Origin: an uncultured Coriobacteriaceae bacterium
Lineage (GTDB): Bacteria; Actinomycetota; Coriobacteriia; Coriobacteriales; Atopobiaceae
Length of the DNA stretch: 28,903 nt
Direction of reading: 5' to 3'
NCBI GenBank assembly: GCA_900543875.1
Contig: UQSV01000018.1
Coordinates: forward strand, 1-28,903
A program made the translations under genes and the position numbers. The notes under the pieces are model-generated. The model had not been told where the DNA came from and did not search any database. It saw nothing but the letters and a program-made list of their open reading frames with translations. This document shows positions 8,399-16,026 of the stretch, one piece after another (the stretch's first letter is position 1; the number at the start of each line of letters is the position of its first letter).

Positions 8399-9357
8399 TG
8401 TTCAAGCTCGCTGAAGATCGCAGCGCCACCGGCGCTGACCTGCGCAACGTCGTCATGGAGACCCTCCAGAGCCTCATTGCCGAGAATGACAAGATCGTCA
8501 TGCTCGAGGCTGATCTGGGTGGCGCCTCCAACTCCCTGAAGATCAAGGCTTCCAACCCTGACAACTTCATCGAGTGCGGCATCTCCGAGGCCAACATGAT
8601 GGGCGTTGCCGCCGGCATGTCGTCCGAGGGCTACATCCCGTTCGTCCACACCTTCGCGCCGTTCATCGCGCGTCGTGCGTTCGACCAGGTCTTCCTCTCT
8701 GGCGCCTACGCTCACAACACCATCAACATGTATGGCTCCGACCCTGGCTTCTCCGTCGCTGCCAACGGTGGCACCCACACCTCCTTCGAGGACGTTGCCA
8801 TCATGCGTACCATCCCGCACGCCCGCGTCTTCGACGCCGCAGACGCCGTGCAGATGGCCTGGATCGTCAAGACCTGCGCTGGCCTGCCCGGCATCAACTA
8901 CTTCCGTGGCGACCGCAAGGCCATCCGCAACGTCTACGCCGAGGGCTCCGAGTTCGAGCTCGGCAAGGGCAATGTCCTTCGCGAGGGCTCCGACGTGCTG
9001 ATCATCTCCGCTGGCCGCCTCGTCTCCGACGCGCTCGACGCCGCCGAGAACCTCGAGAAGCAGGGCATCTCTGCCGAGGTCATCGACATGTTCTGCATCA
9101 AGCCGCTCGACGAGGAGCTCATCCTCTCCGAGGCCAAGGGCAAGAAGGCCATTGTGACTTTCGAGAACCACGGTGTCATCGGTGGCCTGGGCGACGCCGT
9201 TGCGTCCGTCCTCGCCGAGAACGCCGTTGCTGTGCCCTTCAAGCGTCACGGCATCGTTGAGCAGTTCGGCCAGGTTGGTACCGCCGACTGGCTGCAGAAG
9301 GAGTTCAAGCTCACGGCCTCCGACCTCGAGGAGACCGTCAAGGGCCTGCTCGCCTAA
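8398..9357 (+). CDS. Transketolase, C-terminal subunit
   Basis: This 319-residue partner of the preceding gene carries the pyrimidine-binding and C-terminal transketolase domains. Visible hallmarks are the acidic ECGISEANMMG segment that activates thiamine diphosphate, the conserved stretch FVHTFAPFIARRAFDQV, the PGINYFRGDRKA loop, and a C-terminal Rossmann-like part (SDVLIISAGRLVSDAL). The start ATG lies inside the TAATG overlap with the N-terminal subunit, so translation is coupled. A perfect hairpin terminator follows 21 bases after the stop. DXP synthase and the pyruvate dehydrogenase E1 beta subunit are related alternatives, but the split arrangement and the motifs fit transketolase. The neighbouring LacI-type gene and the transaldolase beyond it suggest common control. 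Confidence 0.93.
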   Translation: MFKLAEDRSATGADLRNVVMETLQSLIAENDKIVMLEADLGGASNSLKIKASNPDNFIECGISEANMMGVAAGMSSEGYIPFVHTFAPFIARRAFDQVFLSGAYAHNTINMYGSDPGFSVAANGGTHTSFEDVAIMRTIPHARVFDAADAVQMAWIVKTCAGLPGINYFRGDRKAIRNVYAEGSEFELGKGNVLREGSDVLIISAGRLVSDALDAAENLEKQGISAEVIDMFCIKPLDEELILSEAKGKKAIVTFENHGVIGGLGDAVASVLAENAVAVPFKRHGIVEQFGQVGTADWLQKEFKLTASDLEETVKGLLA

Positions 9358-9378
9358 AGCTCTTGCATCTCGCATGCG

Positions 9379-9414
9379 AAGGGGCTCGTACCAGTTGGTA
9401 CGAGCCCCTTTTCG
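9379..9414 (+). terminator. Terminator after the transketolase genes
   Basis: A perfect 14-base-pair inverted repeat, AAGGGGCTCGTACC (9379-9392) and GGTACGAGCCCCTT (9397-9410), has a 4-base loop and a T-rich end. It lies between convergent genes. The strand symmetry (AA before, TT after) may let it act on both, although the LacI gene ends 225 bases further on. Confidence 0.92.
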
Positions 9415-9638
9415 TTGCCTATGCGAGGGGTGCTGCAGACGGCGGGAGCTGGATGCATCGCCGCATTGCGGTCCGCTTCGTGACGAGCGGTGCATTCGAG
9501 AAGCCTGCGTCCCCGGCTTCCTCACTCGGCTGCGCGGTCGCGGGAGCCTCTGCGGCTGACCCTTCTCGTAGCGATGCGGGGCAGGCCGCGCACATCCTTG
9601 CTCCTCAAACGGGCGAATCCCAGCGCCCCAGAACTCCA

Positions 9639-10655
9639 CTACTTGGTGGAGCCGAGCCAGCGCGTGTGACAGGCGAGGATTTCCTGGCGCGGACGCTTCT
9701 CGCTGCCCTCGAGCAGCTCGACGAGCATCTGGCAGGCCATGCGGCCCTCCTGGCGCACCGGCTCCACGACGGTCGAGATCGTGGGGGCCGTGAGGTCGGT
9801 CCACTCGGTGCAGTTGAGGCCCAGGATGCCGATGCGGTCTGGGATGAGGTGGCGCGAGGGCTCGAGCGCTTGGAAGACGCGGGGGAGGGCCCACTGGTTC
9901 TCGACGAAGATGAGCGTGCGGCTGGCCGGCGAGATGCGGAACTTGAGCAGCTCGCGCAGCTCGGCCACCGTGGGCGTCTCGTGGTCGATGTTGATCTGCT
10001 CGAAGTCGAGGCCGTGCGCCGAGAGCGCGTCCGACATGGCGCTCGCGCGCTCGAACCGCGTGCGGAACTGGCCCGTGGCCGCCTTGGCCTCGGCGCCTAC
10101 GGCCAAGAAGCGGTCGTATCCCATCTCGACGCAGCGCTGGATGGCCGAGTAGATGCCGTCGTACAGGTTTGCCTTGATCCAGCTCGTGCTGAGGTCGAAG
10201 GTGTCGCAGTCATAGAAGACGACCGGCCGCCCCGCGCGCTTGATGCGCTCGTGGATGGCTTTGAAGTTCGAGGTGGGCTGGATGATGAAGCCATCGACCC
10301 CCAGCGACAGCAGCTTCTCGACGCAGGCCTGCTCGGTCTCGCGGTCGAAGTTGGTGCCGCACACGACCGTCTGGTAGCCGGCCTCGCGCGCGACGCTCTC
10401 GACGCCCAGCTGAATCTGGCCGGCCCACAGGTTGGTGTTGTCGAGGATGATCTCGCCGATGACGTGCGTGGGCTTTCCCGACAGCGCCTGGGCCTGCGCG
10501 TTGGGGACGTAGCCCGTCTCGCGGATGGCCGCGGCGATGCGCTCCTGCGTGGGCTTGCCGAGCTTCTCGAGCTTGCCGTTGAGGAAGTAGGAGACGGAAG
10601 CCGTGGAGGTTGCGGCGAGCTTAGCGACGTCTACGATCGTCACCCTACCAGCCAT
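9639..10655 (-). CDS. LacI-family transcriptional regulator
   Basis: This 338-residue protein has a LacI-type helix-turn-helix at its N-terminus (VTIVDVAKLAATSTASVSYF) and a periplasmic-binding-protein-like effector domain over the rest. The chosen ATG lies just after a good Shine-Dalgarno sequence (GAGAGGGG on the minus strand). The frame is open 36 codons further upstream, but those codons hold the promoter and operator region. In the recognition helix, the positions equivalent to LacI Tyr17, Gln18 and Arg22 are Thr, Ala and Tyr, so the operator differs from classical lac-type sites. The gene is convergent with the transketolase pair and divergent from the transaldolase. It therefore probably senses a sugar or sugar phosphate and controls the non-oxidative pentose phosphate genes; this role is inferred from position alone. 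Confidence 0.88.
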   Translation of the reverse strand: MAGRVTIVDVAKLAATSTASVSYFLNGKLEKLGKPTQERIAAAIRETGYVPNAQAQALSGKPTHVIGEIILDNTNLWAGQIQLGVESVAREAGYQTVVCGTNFDRETEQACVEKLLSLGVDGFIIQPTSNFKAIHERIKRAGRPVVFYDCDTFDLSTSWIKANLYDGIYSAIQRCVEMGYDRFLAVGAEAKAATGQFRTRFERASAMSDALSAHGLDFEQINIDHETPTVAELRELLKFRISPASRTLIFVENQWALPRVFQALEPSRHLIPDRIGILGLNCTEWTDLTAPTISTVVEPVRQEGRMACQMLVELLEGSEKRPRQEILACHTRWLGSTK

Positions 10656-10712
10656 GCGGGACCCCTCTCGACGAAGAAAACTGCGTTGGCGGAAAACCAG
10701 AAGTTGTTCTTG

Positions 10713-10735
10713 ACTTTGGTTACCTTCATCAAAGT
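10713..10735. promoter_or_regulatory. Inverted repeat at the expected lacI-type transcription start
   Basis: The arms ACTTTG (10713-10718) and CAAAGT (10730-10735) are separated by 11 bases. The site covers the expected transcription start of the minus-strand regulator. It could be an operator or a small leader hairpin. Confidence 0.35.
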
Positions 10736-10738
10736 AAG

Positions 10739-10768
10739 AGTATATGCGAATGGTTAATCGCATAACAA
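10739..10768 (-). promoter_or_regulatory. Promoter of the LacI-family gene
   Basis: Read on the minus strand, TTGTTA (-35, 10763-10768) and TATACT (-10, 10739-10744) are separated by 18 bases. Transcription would begin near 10732, giving a leader of about 77 bases. Confidence 0.65.
10743..10764. promoter_or_regulatory. Probable operator in the regulator-transaldolase intergenic region
   Basis: A 22-base inverted repeat has perfect 7-base arms, TATGCGA (10743-10749) and TCGCATA (10758-10764). It fills the spacer of the minus-strand promoter, the classic position for autorepression. A related word, AATGATTACCG (10819-10829), echoes AATGGTTAATCG of this site and lies just before a possible -10 (TATACA, 10835-10840) for the transaldolase. 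A second operator there is plausible. Confidence 0.5.
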
Positions 10769-10955
10769 GAAGAAAAAACAGGGGTATCTACCAGCCCGTT
10801 TACCGATGGGGTATCGCAAATGATTACCGAGTGGTATACATTTAATTTGCAAGTTGACGGGCCAGAGGGGCCAACCTCCAACGCCCATTTTTCTTGCGAA
10901 CAATAAGACCACGCAAAGGCGTGGCGCCGCACACATGTGACTGGAGGGCAAGCGA

Positions 10956-11636
10956 ATGAAGTTCTTTATCGACACCGCCAACCTTGACGAGATTCGCGAG
11001 GCCGAGACCTGGGGTATCCTCGCCGGCGTGACGACGAACCCGTCCCTGTATGCCAAGACGGGTGGCAAGCTTGCCGACTTCGAGGGCCACATGGCCAAGA
11101 TCTGCGAGATCTGCAAGGACATCCCCGTCTCCGCCGAGTCCACGGCCGAGACCACCGAGGAGATGGTCGCCGAGGGCCGTCGCCTGGCCGCCATCGCCCC
11201 GAACATCGTCGTGAAGCTCCCGATCTGCGAGGCCTCCCTGCCGGCGTGCCACACGCTTGCCACCGAGGGCATCCGCGTCAACATGACGCTGATTTTCTCC
11301 GCCCCGCAGGCCCTGCTCGCCGCCAGCGCTGGCGCCCGCTACATCTCGCCGTTCGTCGGCCGCTTCGAGGACTGCGGCGAGGATGGCATCGAGCAGCTCG
11401 AGACCGTCGTGACCTGTGTCAAGAACTACAGCTACGGCTACTGGGAGCAGGAGGGCGGCCCCGAGATCATCACCGCCTCCGTGCGCACCCCGCACCACGT
11501 GACGCAGGCCGCCCTCATGGGTGCCGACATCGCCACCGTGCCGTTCGCCGCGCTCAAGAAGTGCGTGCACCACCCGCTCACCGACAAGGGCCTCGCGTCC
11601 TTCGCCGCCGACTGGGAGAAGGTCGTGAACGCCTAG
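10956..11636 (+). CDS. tal: Transaldolase, small TalC/FSA-type
   Basis: Transaldolase transfers a dihydroxyacetone unit between sugar phosphates through a Schiff base. The 226-residue protein belongs to the short TalC/fructose-6-phosphate aldolase (FSA) subfamily. It begins FIDTANLDEI with Asp6, continues with GVTTNPSLYAK, and has the catalytic lysine at residue 87 in IVVKLP. The residue that helps separate true transaldolases from FSA is Phe133 in SPFVGR; FSA has Tyr at this place, so transaldolase is preferred. The start has a strong GGAGGG Shine-Dalgarno sequence. The gene stands alone between a 300-base regulatory region and a hairpin terminator. It completes the non-oxidative pentose phosphate set with the transketolase genes on the far side of the regulator. 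Confidence 0.92.
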   Translation: MKFFIDTANLDEIREAETWGILAGVTTNPSLYAKTGGKLADFEGHMAKICEICKDIPVSAESTAETTEEMVAEGRRLAAIAPNIVVKLPICEASLPACHTLATEGIRVNMTLIFSAPQALLAASAGARYISPFVGRFEDCGEDGIEQLETVVTCVKNYSYGYWEQEGGPEIITASVRTPHHVTQAALMGADIATVPFAALKKCVHHPLTDKGLASFAADWEKVVNA

Positions 11637-11663
11637 GGCGTCCCCTCCAACTAATCTGGCTCT

Positions 11664-11696
11664 GGGCGCCGGCCTCGGATGGGGTCGGCGCCCTTC
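11664..11696 (+). terminator. Probable terminator after the transaldolase gene
   Basis: The arms GGGCGCCG (11664-11671) and CGGCGCCC (11686-11693) form a strong GC stem 27 bases after the stop. The following T-run is poor (TTCTCG), so efficiency is uncertain. Confidence 0.6.
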
Positions 11697-11846
11697 TCGT
11701 GCCTGGGCGCCATGGCTCGTCCTAGCGCTCCCCTTGCCTGCCGCGACGCCGCCTGGCCACCGTGGCGAGCGGCTGAGCCGCATGCCGAGAAGGGCGTGCA
11801 TGCGGCTATCAGGGCTATGTGGCCTATGTGGTGCCTATCTCGCATT

Positions 11847-11855
11847 TGCTATGAT
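11847..11855 (+). promoter_or_regulatory. Extended -10 element for ftsE
   Basis: TGCTATGAT matches the extended -10 consensus TGnTATAAT closely and lies 46 bases before the ftsE start. No good -35 is seen, as is usual for extended -10 promoters. Confidence 0.45.
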
Positions 11856-11900
11856 TGAGCGCGTATCTGCCTTCCTATCGCGCGAAAAAAGGAGCAATAA

Positions 11901-13010
11901 GTGGCCAACCACTTCCGCAGCAGCGAGGGACAGGACGGAATGGCCCCGGTCAAGCAGGCCGAGGGCACCATGCCGTACGAGGCACAGCCTGCGCCGGCCG
12001 ACCAGGTCGACCAGACGCAGAGCTCTGCTCAGACCCAGGCGCCGGCTCAACCGGCGGTGCCTGCTCCCCAGCCCGAGGCCAACGTCGCCTCGAGGGTCCC
12101 CTCCATGAACATCCCGGTTATGAACTCCCAGCCCACGCAGGCCCAGCCCGTCTCGGCACCCCAGCCCGACGACTCCGGCCTCACCGCCATGCCCGCAGAC
12201 GTCCGCGCTGACGCCTCGTTCGACCCGTCAAACCAGCCGGGCTTCACGACGGCGTTTGCCCCCATCACCTCGGACGTTGACACGACCAAGGTCAACGAGG
12301 GCTCCACGCCCGTCATCTCGTTCCAGGACGTCTCGATGATCTATCCCGCGCAGCCCAACAAGCCGGCGCTGCAGGGCGTGAACGTCGACGTCTACGCGGG
12401 CGAGTTCGTCTTCCTCGTGGGCCACTCCGGCTCGGGCAAGTCGACCTTCCTCAAGCTCATCACCCGCGAGCTCAAGCCCACGCACGGCCGTGTGATGGTC
12501 TCGGGCCAGGACCTCACCAACATGCGCAACTGGAAGGTGCCCTACCTGCGCCGCCAGATTGGCTGTGTGTTCCAGGACTTCAAGCTGCTCCCGGACAAGA
12601 CGATCTTCGACAACGTGGCCTTTGCCCTCGAGTGCATCGGCAAGCCGCGCTCCGTCGTGCGCGCCCAGGTTCCCGAGGTGCTTCGCCTCGTGGGCCTTGG
12701 CGAGAAGATGGACGTCTACCCCGACCAGCTCTCCGGCGGCGAGCAGCAGCGCGTCTCCGTTGCTCGCGCCATGGTGAACCGCCCGCCGCTGCTTGTCTGC
12801 GACGAGCCCACCGGCAACCTCGACCCGGCCATCTCGCTGGGCATCATGAAACTCCTCGAGCGAATCAACCGCACGGGCACGACCATCCTGATGGCCACGC
12901 ACGACCGCGAGATGGTCGACTCCATGCGCAAGCGCGTCATCGCCCTCGAGGCCGGTCATGTCGTCCGCGATCAGGAGAGGGGAGGCTACGGCTTCTATGG
13001 CTCCTTCTAA
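11901..13010 (+). CDS. ftsE: Cell-division ABC ATPase FtsE with long N-terminal extension
   Basis: FtsE is the ATPase of the FtsEX complex, which couples cell division to activation of peptidoglycan hydrolases. The ABC domain starts at residue 138 and is complete: Walker A GHSGSGKST (174-182), FQDFKLLPDKTIFDNVAFAL, signature LSGGEQQRVSVARAM, Walker B LLVCDEPTGNLD and H-loop ATHD. The protein is 369 residues, against about 225-230 for typical FtsE. The excess is a 137-residue Gln/Pro/Ala-rich, probably disordered N-terminal segment. The GTG at 11901 has a strong Shine-Dalgarno sequence (AAAAGGAG, 11887-11894) at proper distance. I see no equally good internal start near the ABC domain, so the extension is probably translated. 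The gene overlaps ftsX by 14 bases and starts the ftsE-ftsX-rnr-smpB run. Confidence 0.93.
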   Translation: MANHFRSSEGQDGMAPVKQAEGTMPYEAQPAPADQVDQTQSSAQTQAPAQPAVPAPQPEANVASRVPSMNIPVMNSQPTQAQPVSAPQPDDSGLTAMPADVRADASFDPSNQPGFTTAFAPITSDVDTTKVNEGSTPVISFQDVSMIYPAQPNKPALQGVNVDVYAGEFVFLVGHSGSGKSTFLKLITRELKPTHGRVMVSGQDLTNMRNWKVPYLRRQIGCVFQDFKLLPDKTIFDNVAFALECIGKPRSVVRAQVPEVLRLVGLGEKMDVYPDQLSGGEQQRVSVARAMVNRPPLLVCDEPTGNLDPAISLGIMKLLERINRTGTTILMATHDREMVDSMRKRVIALEAGHVVRDQERGGYGFYGSF

Positions 13011-13944
13011 CCTTGGCTATTCCCTGCGCGAGGCAGGTCACCACTTTGTGCGCAACGGCTCCACGACCTTTGGCGCCGTCATCACGATCTTCCTCTCGCT
13101 GTTCATCATTGGCCTGTTCGCTATGGGCTCCGTGCTGCTCAACGGCATGGTTGGCACCGTGGAGGACCAGGTCACGATTCAGGCGTTCCTCTCCGACAAC
13201 GCCTCGCAGGACGACGTCGACGCGCTGCAGTCCAAGATCTCGGGCTGGGGCGAGGTCGAGAGCGTCTCGTACAAGAGCAAGGACGAGGCGCTTACCGAGT
13301 ACCGCGACACGATGACGAAGCGCAACGCCGCCGACGCCGTCGCCGCCCTCGACGACCGCAACCCGATTCCCGCCTCGCTCGTCATCAAGCTCCACGACCC
13401 GCAGGATGTCGAGGGCGTGGCCAAGCGCCTTGGCTCCGACGACGACTTCGCCAAGGTCGCGGACGTCGCCACGAGCGACGACGGCACCACGTCGGACCCG
13501 GCAGACCAGGTCCAGTACGGCCAGGGTACCGTCGAGCGCCTGTTTACCGTCACCAACTGGATTCGCGTGATTATGCTCGTGCTCGTCGTGCTGCTGACCT
13601 TCGTGGCCTTCGTGTTCATCAACAACACGATTCGCCTGTCGATCTCTGCCCGTCGCCGCGAGATCGCGATTCAGCGCCTGGTGGGCGCGTCGAACGGCTT
13701 CATTCGTGGGCCGTTCATCATGGAGGGCGTGCTCCAGGCCGTCATCGGCTCGGTGCTCTCCATTGGCGCGCTCGAGGTCATCCGCCGCTTTGGCCTGCCG
13801 ATGCTCGCCGAGCGCATCTCGTTCCTCAGCTTCGTCGTGAGCACCCGCGCCACGCTGTCGACCTACGGCCTGCTCATCGCCATGGGCCTGGTCATCGGCC
13901 TGTTTGGCTCCGCCATCGCCATGAGGCGCTACCTCAAGGTCTAG
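12997..13944 (+). CDS. ftsX: Cell-division permease-like protein FtsX
   Basis: FtsX is the membrane partner of FtsE and passes its ATPase cycle to extracellular cell-wall hydrolases or their adaptors. The 315-residue protein shows the expected four membrane segments at about 25-48, 188-208, 240-262 and 289-309, with a large extracellular domain between the first two. The motif NNTIRLSISARRREIAIQRL after the second segment is typical of FtsX. The ATG at 12997 follows a strong purine-rich Shine-Dalgarno sequence (GGAGAGGGGAGG) inside the end of ftsE; the frame is open 13 codons further upstream, but without such support. The stop codon directly abuts the GTG start of rnr. Confidence 0.95.
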   Translation: MAPSNLGYSLREAGHHFVRNGSTTFGAVITIFLSLFIIGLFAMGSVLLNGMVGTVEDQVTIQAFLSDNASQDDVDALQSKISGWGEVESVSYKSKDEALTEYRDTMTKRNAADAVAALDDRNPIPASLVIKLHDPQDVEGVAKRLGSDDDFAKVADVATSDDGTTSDPADQVQYGQGTVERLFTVTNWIRVIMLVLVVLLTFVAFVFINNTIRLSISARRREIAIQRLVGASNGFIRGPFIMEGVLQAVIGSVLSIGALEVIRRFGLPMLAERISFLSFVVSTRATLSTYGLLIAMGLVIGLFGSAIAMRRYLKV

Positions 13945-16026
13945 GTGCAGATGGGTCGAAGGCGTCACAAGACATCGAGCTATCGTCATGCCGGTCCCAC
14001 GCGGGGCCGGCATGCGGCGTATGTGGGCACACTGCACGTGGCGCGCCCGGGGTCTGCCACGGTCGAGACGGCCGAGGGTACGTTTTTGGTGGCCCGCGGC
14101 GGCCTGCGCGAGGGCATGGACGGCGACGAGGCGACCGTGACCCTCGTGCGCCGTGGCCCCGGCGAGCCCCAGGCCGTGGTCCAGGGCGTCCTGCGCCGTG
14201 CCTGCGAGCGCTTCGTGGGCACGTTCGAGTGGGCGGGGCCGCTGGGTGCGGTCGTGGCGCTCGACGAGCGCATCCGCCGCGACTTCTTTGTGCTTCCCGA
14301 CGACAAGACGCCCGAGCGGCTGCATGTGAGCGAGGGCGACGTCGTCGAGGCGCGCATCCTCACCTACCCGGCCCGTCGCGAGGCCGGCGTGGTAACGCTC
14401 GAGCGCAGGATTGGCCACCCCGAGGGGCTCGACCTGCCCATCGAGCGCGTCATCGCGAGCAATGGCCTGGCAACCCACTTTGGCCAGGCGGCGCTCGAGC
14501 AGGCCGAGCAGATCCATGACGACGTGGCCGAGACGATTGCGGCCGAGCCCAAGCGCCATGATCTGCGCGAGCTGCTCTGCGTCACGATCGACCCCGCCAC
14601 GGCGCGCGACTTTGACGATGCGGTCTCGTGCGAGAGGCGCGAGGGCGGCGGCTGGCGCCTGGGCGTGCACATCGCGGACGTCTCGCACTACGTGAGGCCG
14701 GGCTCGCCCATCGACCTCGACGCCCGGGTGCGCACGTGCTCGGCCTACCTCGTCGACCGCGTGCTACCCATGCTTCCCGAGCGCCTGTGCGACGATCTGT
14801 GCTCACTCGTTGCGGGTAGGGACCGCCTGGCCATGAGCGTGTTCGCCGACATCGACGAGGGCGGCGAGGTCGTGGGCCACGCCGCGTGGTGCTCGACGAT
14901 CCACTCCAAGGCGCGCCTGAGCTATGACCAGGTCGATGCCGTGCTCGAGGGCGCGTTCCCGGCCGCCGAATTGCCGCACGAGCCCGAGGCGAGCGCCCAA
15001 GACCTCGAGGAGCTGCTGCGCATGCTCGACGAGGTGGCCCGTCTGCGACGCCACGTGCGCCGCGAGCGCGGTGCGGTGGACTTCGAGACCGTCGAGGCCA
15101 AGGTGGAACTCGACGGCGAGGGCGTGCCCACGGGGGTGAGCGTGCGCGAGCGCACCCGTGCCACGTCGCTCGTTGAGGAGGCCATGCTCGTTGCCAACGA
15201 GGCGGTGGCCCAGATGCTCGCGCCGCATGCCGAGGAGGTGCCCTGCGCCTTCCGCGTGCACGAGCGGCCCGCCCCCGACTCCATGGGCCAGGCGCTGCTT
15301 GCCCTGCGTGAGCTCGACCTGCTGGAGCCGGGCGAGTACGAGCGCCTGCGCGCGGCCGACCCGTTTGCCTTGCAGGACGTGCTTGAACGGGCAAGCGGCA
15401 CGAGCGCCGAGGTTCCGGCCAACTCGCTTTTGCTGCGCGCCCAGAAGCGCGCCGTCTACCTGCCCAGAAACGACGGGCACTATGCGCTGGGGGCTTCGGC
15501 ATACTGCCACTTCACCTCGCCCATCCGCCGCTATCCCGACGTAACGGTGCACCGCGCGCTCAAGGTGCGCATCGGGATGGCTGCCGATGCCGGCTTTGAC
15601 GTGCGCGCCCGCAGGGCGGAGCTTGCCGCGATGCCGCAGCTGTGCCACACCTGCTCCGAGCGAGAGCGCGCCGCCGACGCCGCCGCCCGCGAGAGCCAGC
15701 GCGTCAAGATGGCGCAGCTCATGGAGCAGCATGTGGGCGAGAGCTTCTCGGGCGTGGTCGTGGGCGTCGAGCGCTTTGGTCTTTTCGTTCGCCTTGACGA
15801 GACGTGCGCCGAGGGGCTGCTGCCCATTCGCGCCCTGGGGGACGAGTGGTTCGCCTACGATGAGGGTACGATGTGTCTCACCGGCGAGTCCACGGGTCGC
15901 CGCTGGCACCTGGGGCGGCGCGTTGCCGTTACCGTGGCTGGCTGCAAGCCCGAGAAGGGCCAGATAGACTTCACTCTTGCGCGCGGTGCCTGCCCGCAGG
16001 CCGCCGCCCGAAAGGACGTGCAATGA
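13945..16026 (+). CDS. rnr: Ribonuclease R / RNase II-family exoribonuclease
   Basis: RNase R is a processive 3'-5' exoribonuclease that degrades structured RNA and, together with SmpB-tmRNA, nonstop mRNA. The 693-residue protein has a basic N-terminus, cold-shock-like domains, and an RNB catalytic domain. The four catalytic aspartates are Asp216, Asp222, Asp224 and Asp225 in TIDPATARDFDDAV, with exactly the spacing of E. coli RNase II residues 201/207/209/210. The C-terminal S1 domain is visible (SGVVVGVERFGLFVRLDE). The GTG at 13945 touches the ftsX stop; an ATG two codons later is an alternative start. The stop overlaps the next gene's start (ATGA). Position next to smpB and ssrA supports the RNase R rather than RNase II role. 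Confidence 0.94.
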   Translation: MQMGRRRHKTSSYRHAGPTRGRHAAYVGTLHVARPGSATVETAEGTFLVARGGLREGMDGDEATVTLVRRGPGEPQAVVQGVLRRACERFVGTFEWAGPLGAVVALDERIRRDFFVLPDDKTPERLHVSEGDVVEARILTYPARREAGVVTLERRIGHPEGLDLPIERVIASNGLATHFGQAALEQAEQIHDDVAETIAAEPKRHDLRELLCVTIDPATARDFDDAVSCERREGGGWRLGVHIADVSHYVRPGSPIDLDARVRTCSAYLVDRVLPMLPERLCDDLCSLVAGRDRLAMSVFADIDEGGEVVGHAAWCSTIHSKARLSYDQVDAVLEGAFPAAELPHEPEASAQDLEELLRMLDEVARLRRHVRRERGAVDFETVEAKVELDGEGVPTGVSVRERTRATSLVEEAMLVANEAVAQMLAPHAEEVPCAFRVHERPAPDSMGQALLALRELDLLEPGEYERLRAADPFALQDVLERASGTSAEVPANSLLLRAQKRAVYLPRNDGHYALGASAYCHFTSPIRRYPDVTVHRALKVRIGMAADAGFDVRARRAELAAMPQLCHTCSERERAADAAARESQRVKMAQLMEQHVGESFSGVVVGVERFGLFVRLDETCAEGLLPIRALGDEWFAYDEGTMCLTGESTGRRWHLGRRVAVTVAGCKPEKGQIDFTLARGACPQAAARKDVQ

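Noticed and set aside
7535..9357. Transketolase broken in two by a frameshift
   Set aside because: Both halves have their own start, a TAATG coupling and normal domain ends; split transketolases are an established arrangement.
9411..9638. A small gene between the transketolase terminator and the LacI-type gene
   Set aside because: No frame there has a plausible start with a Shine-Dalgarno sequence or a recognisable product; only weak inverted repeats are seen.
10656..10763. Longer N-terminus for the LacI-type regulator
   Set aside because: The extra 36 codons contain the -10 region and inverted repeats, lack family resemblance, and the internal ATG has a good Shine-Dalgarno sequence before the helix-turn-helix.
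10956..11636. Fructose-6-phosphate aldolase
   Set aside because: The distinguishing residue is Phe133 in SPFVGR, as in transaldolases, and the pentose-phosphate gene context agrees.
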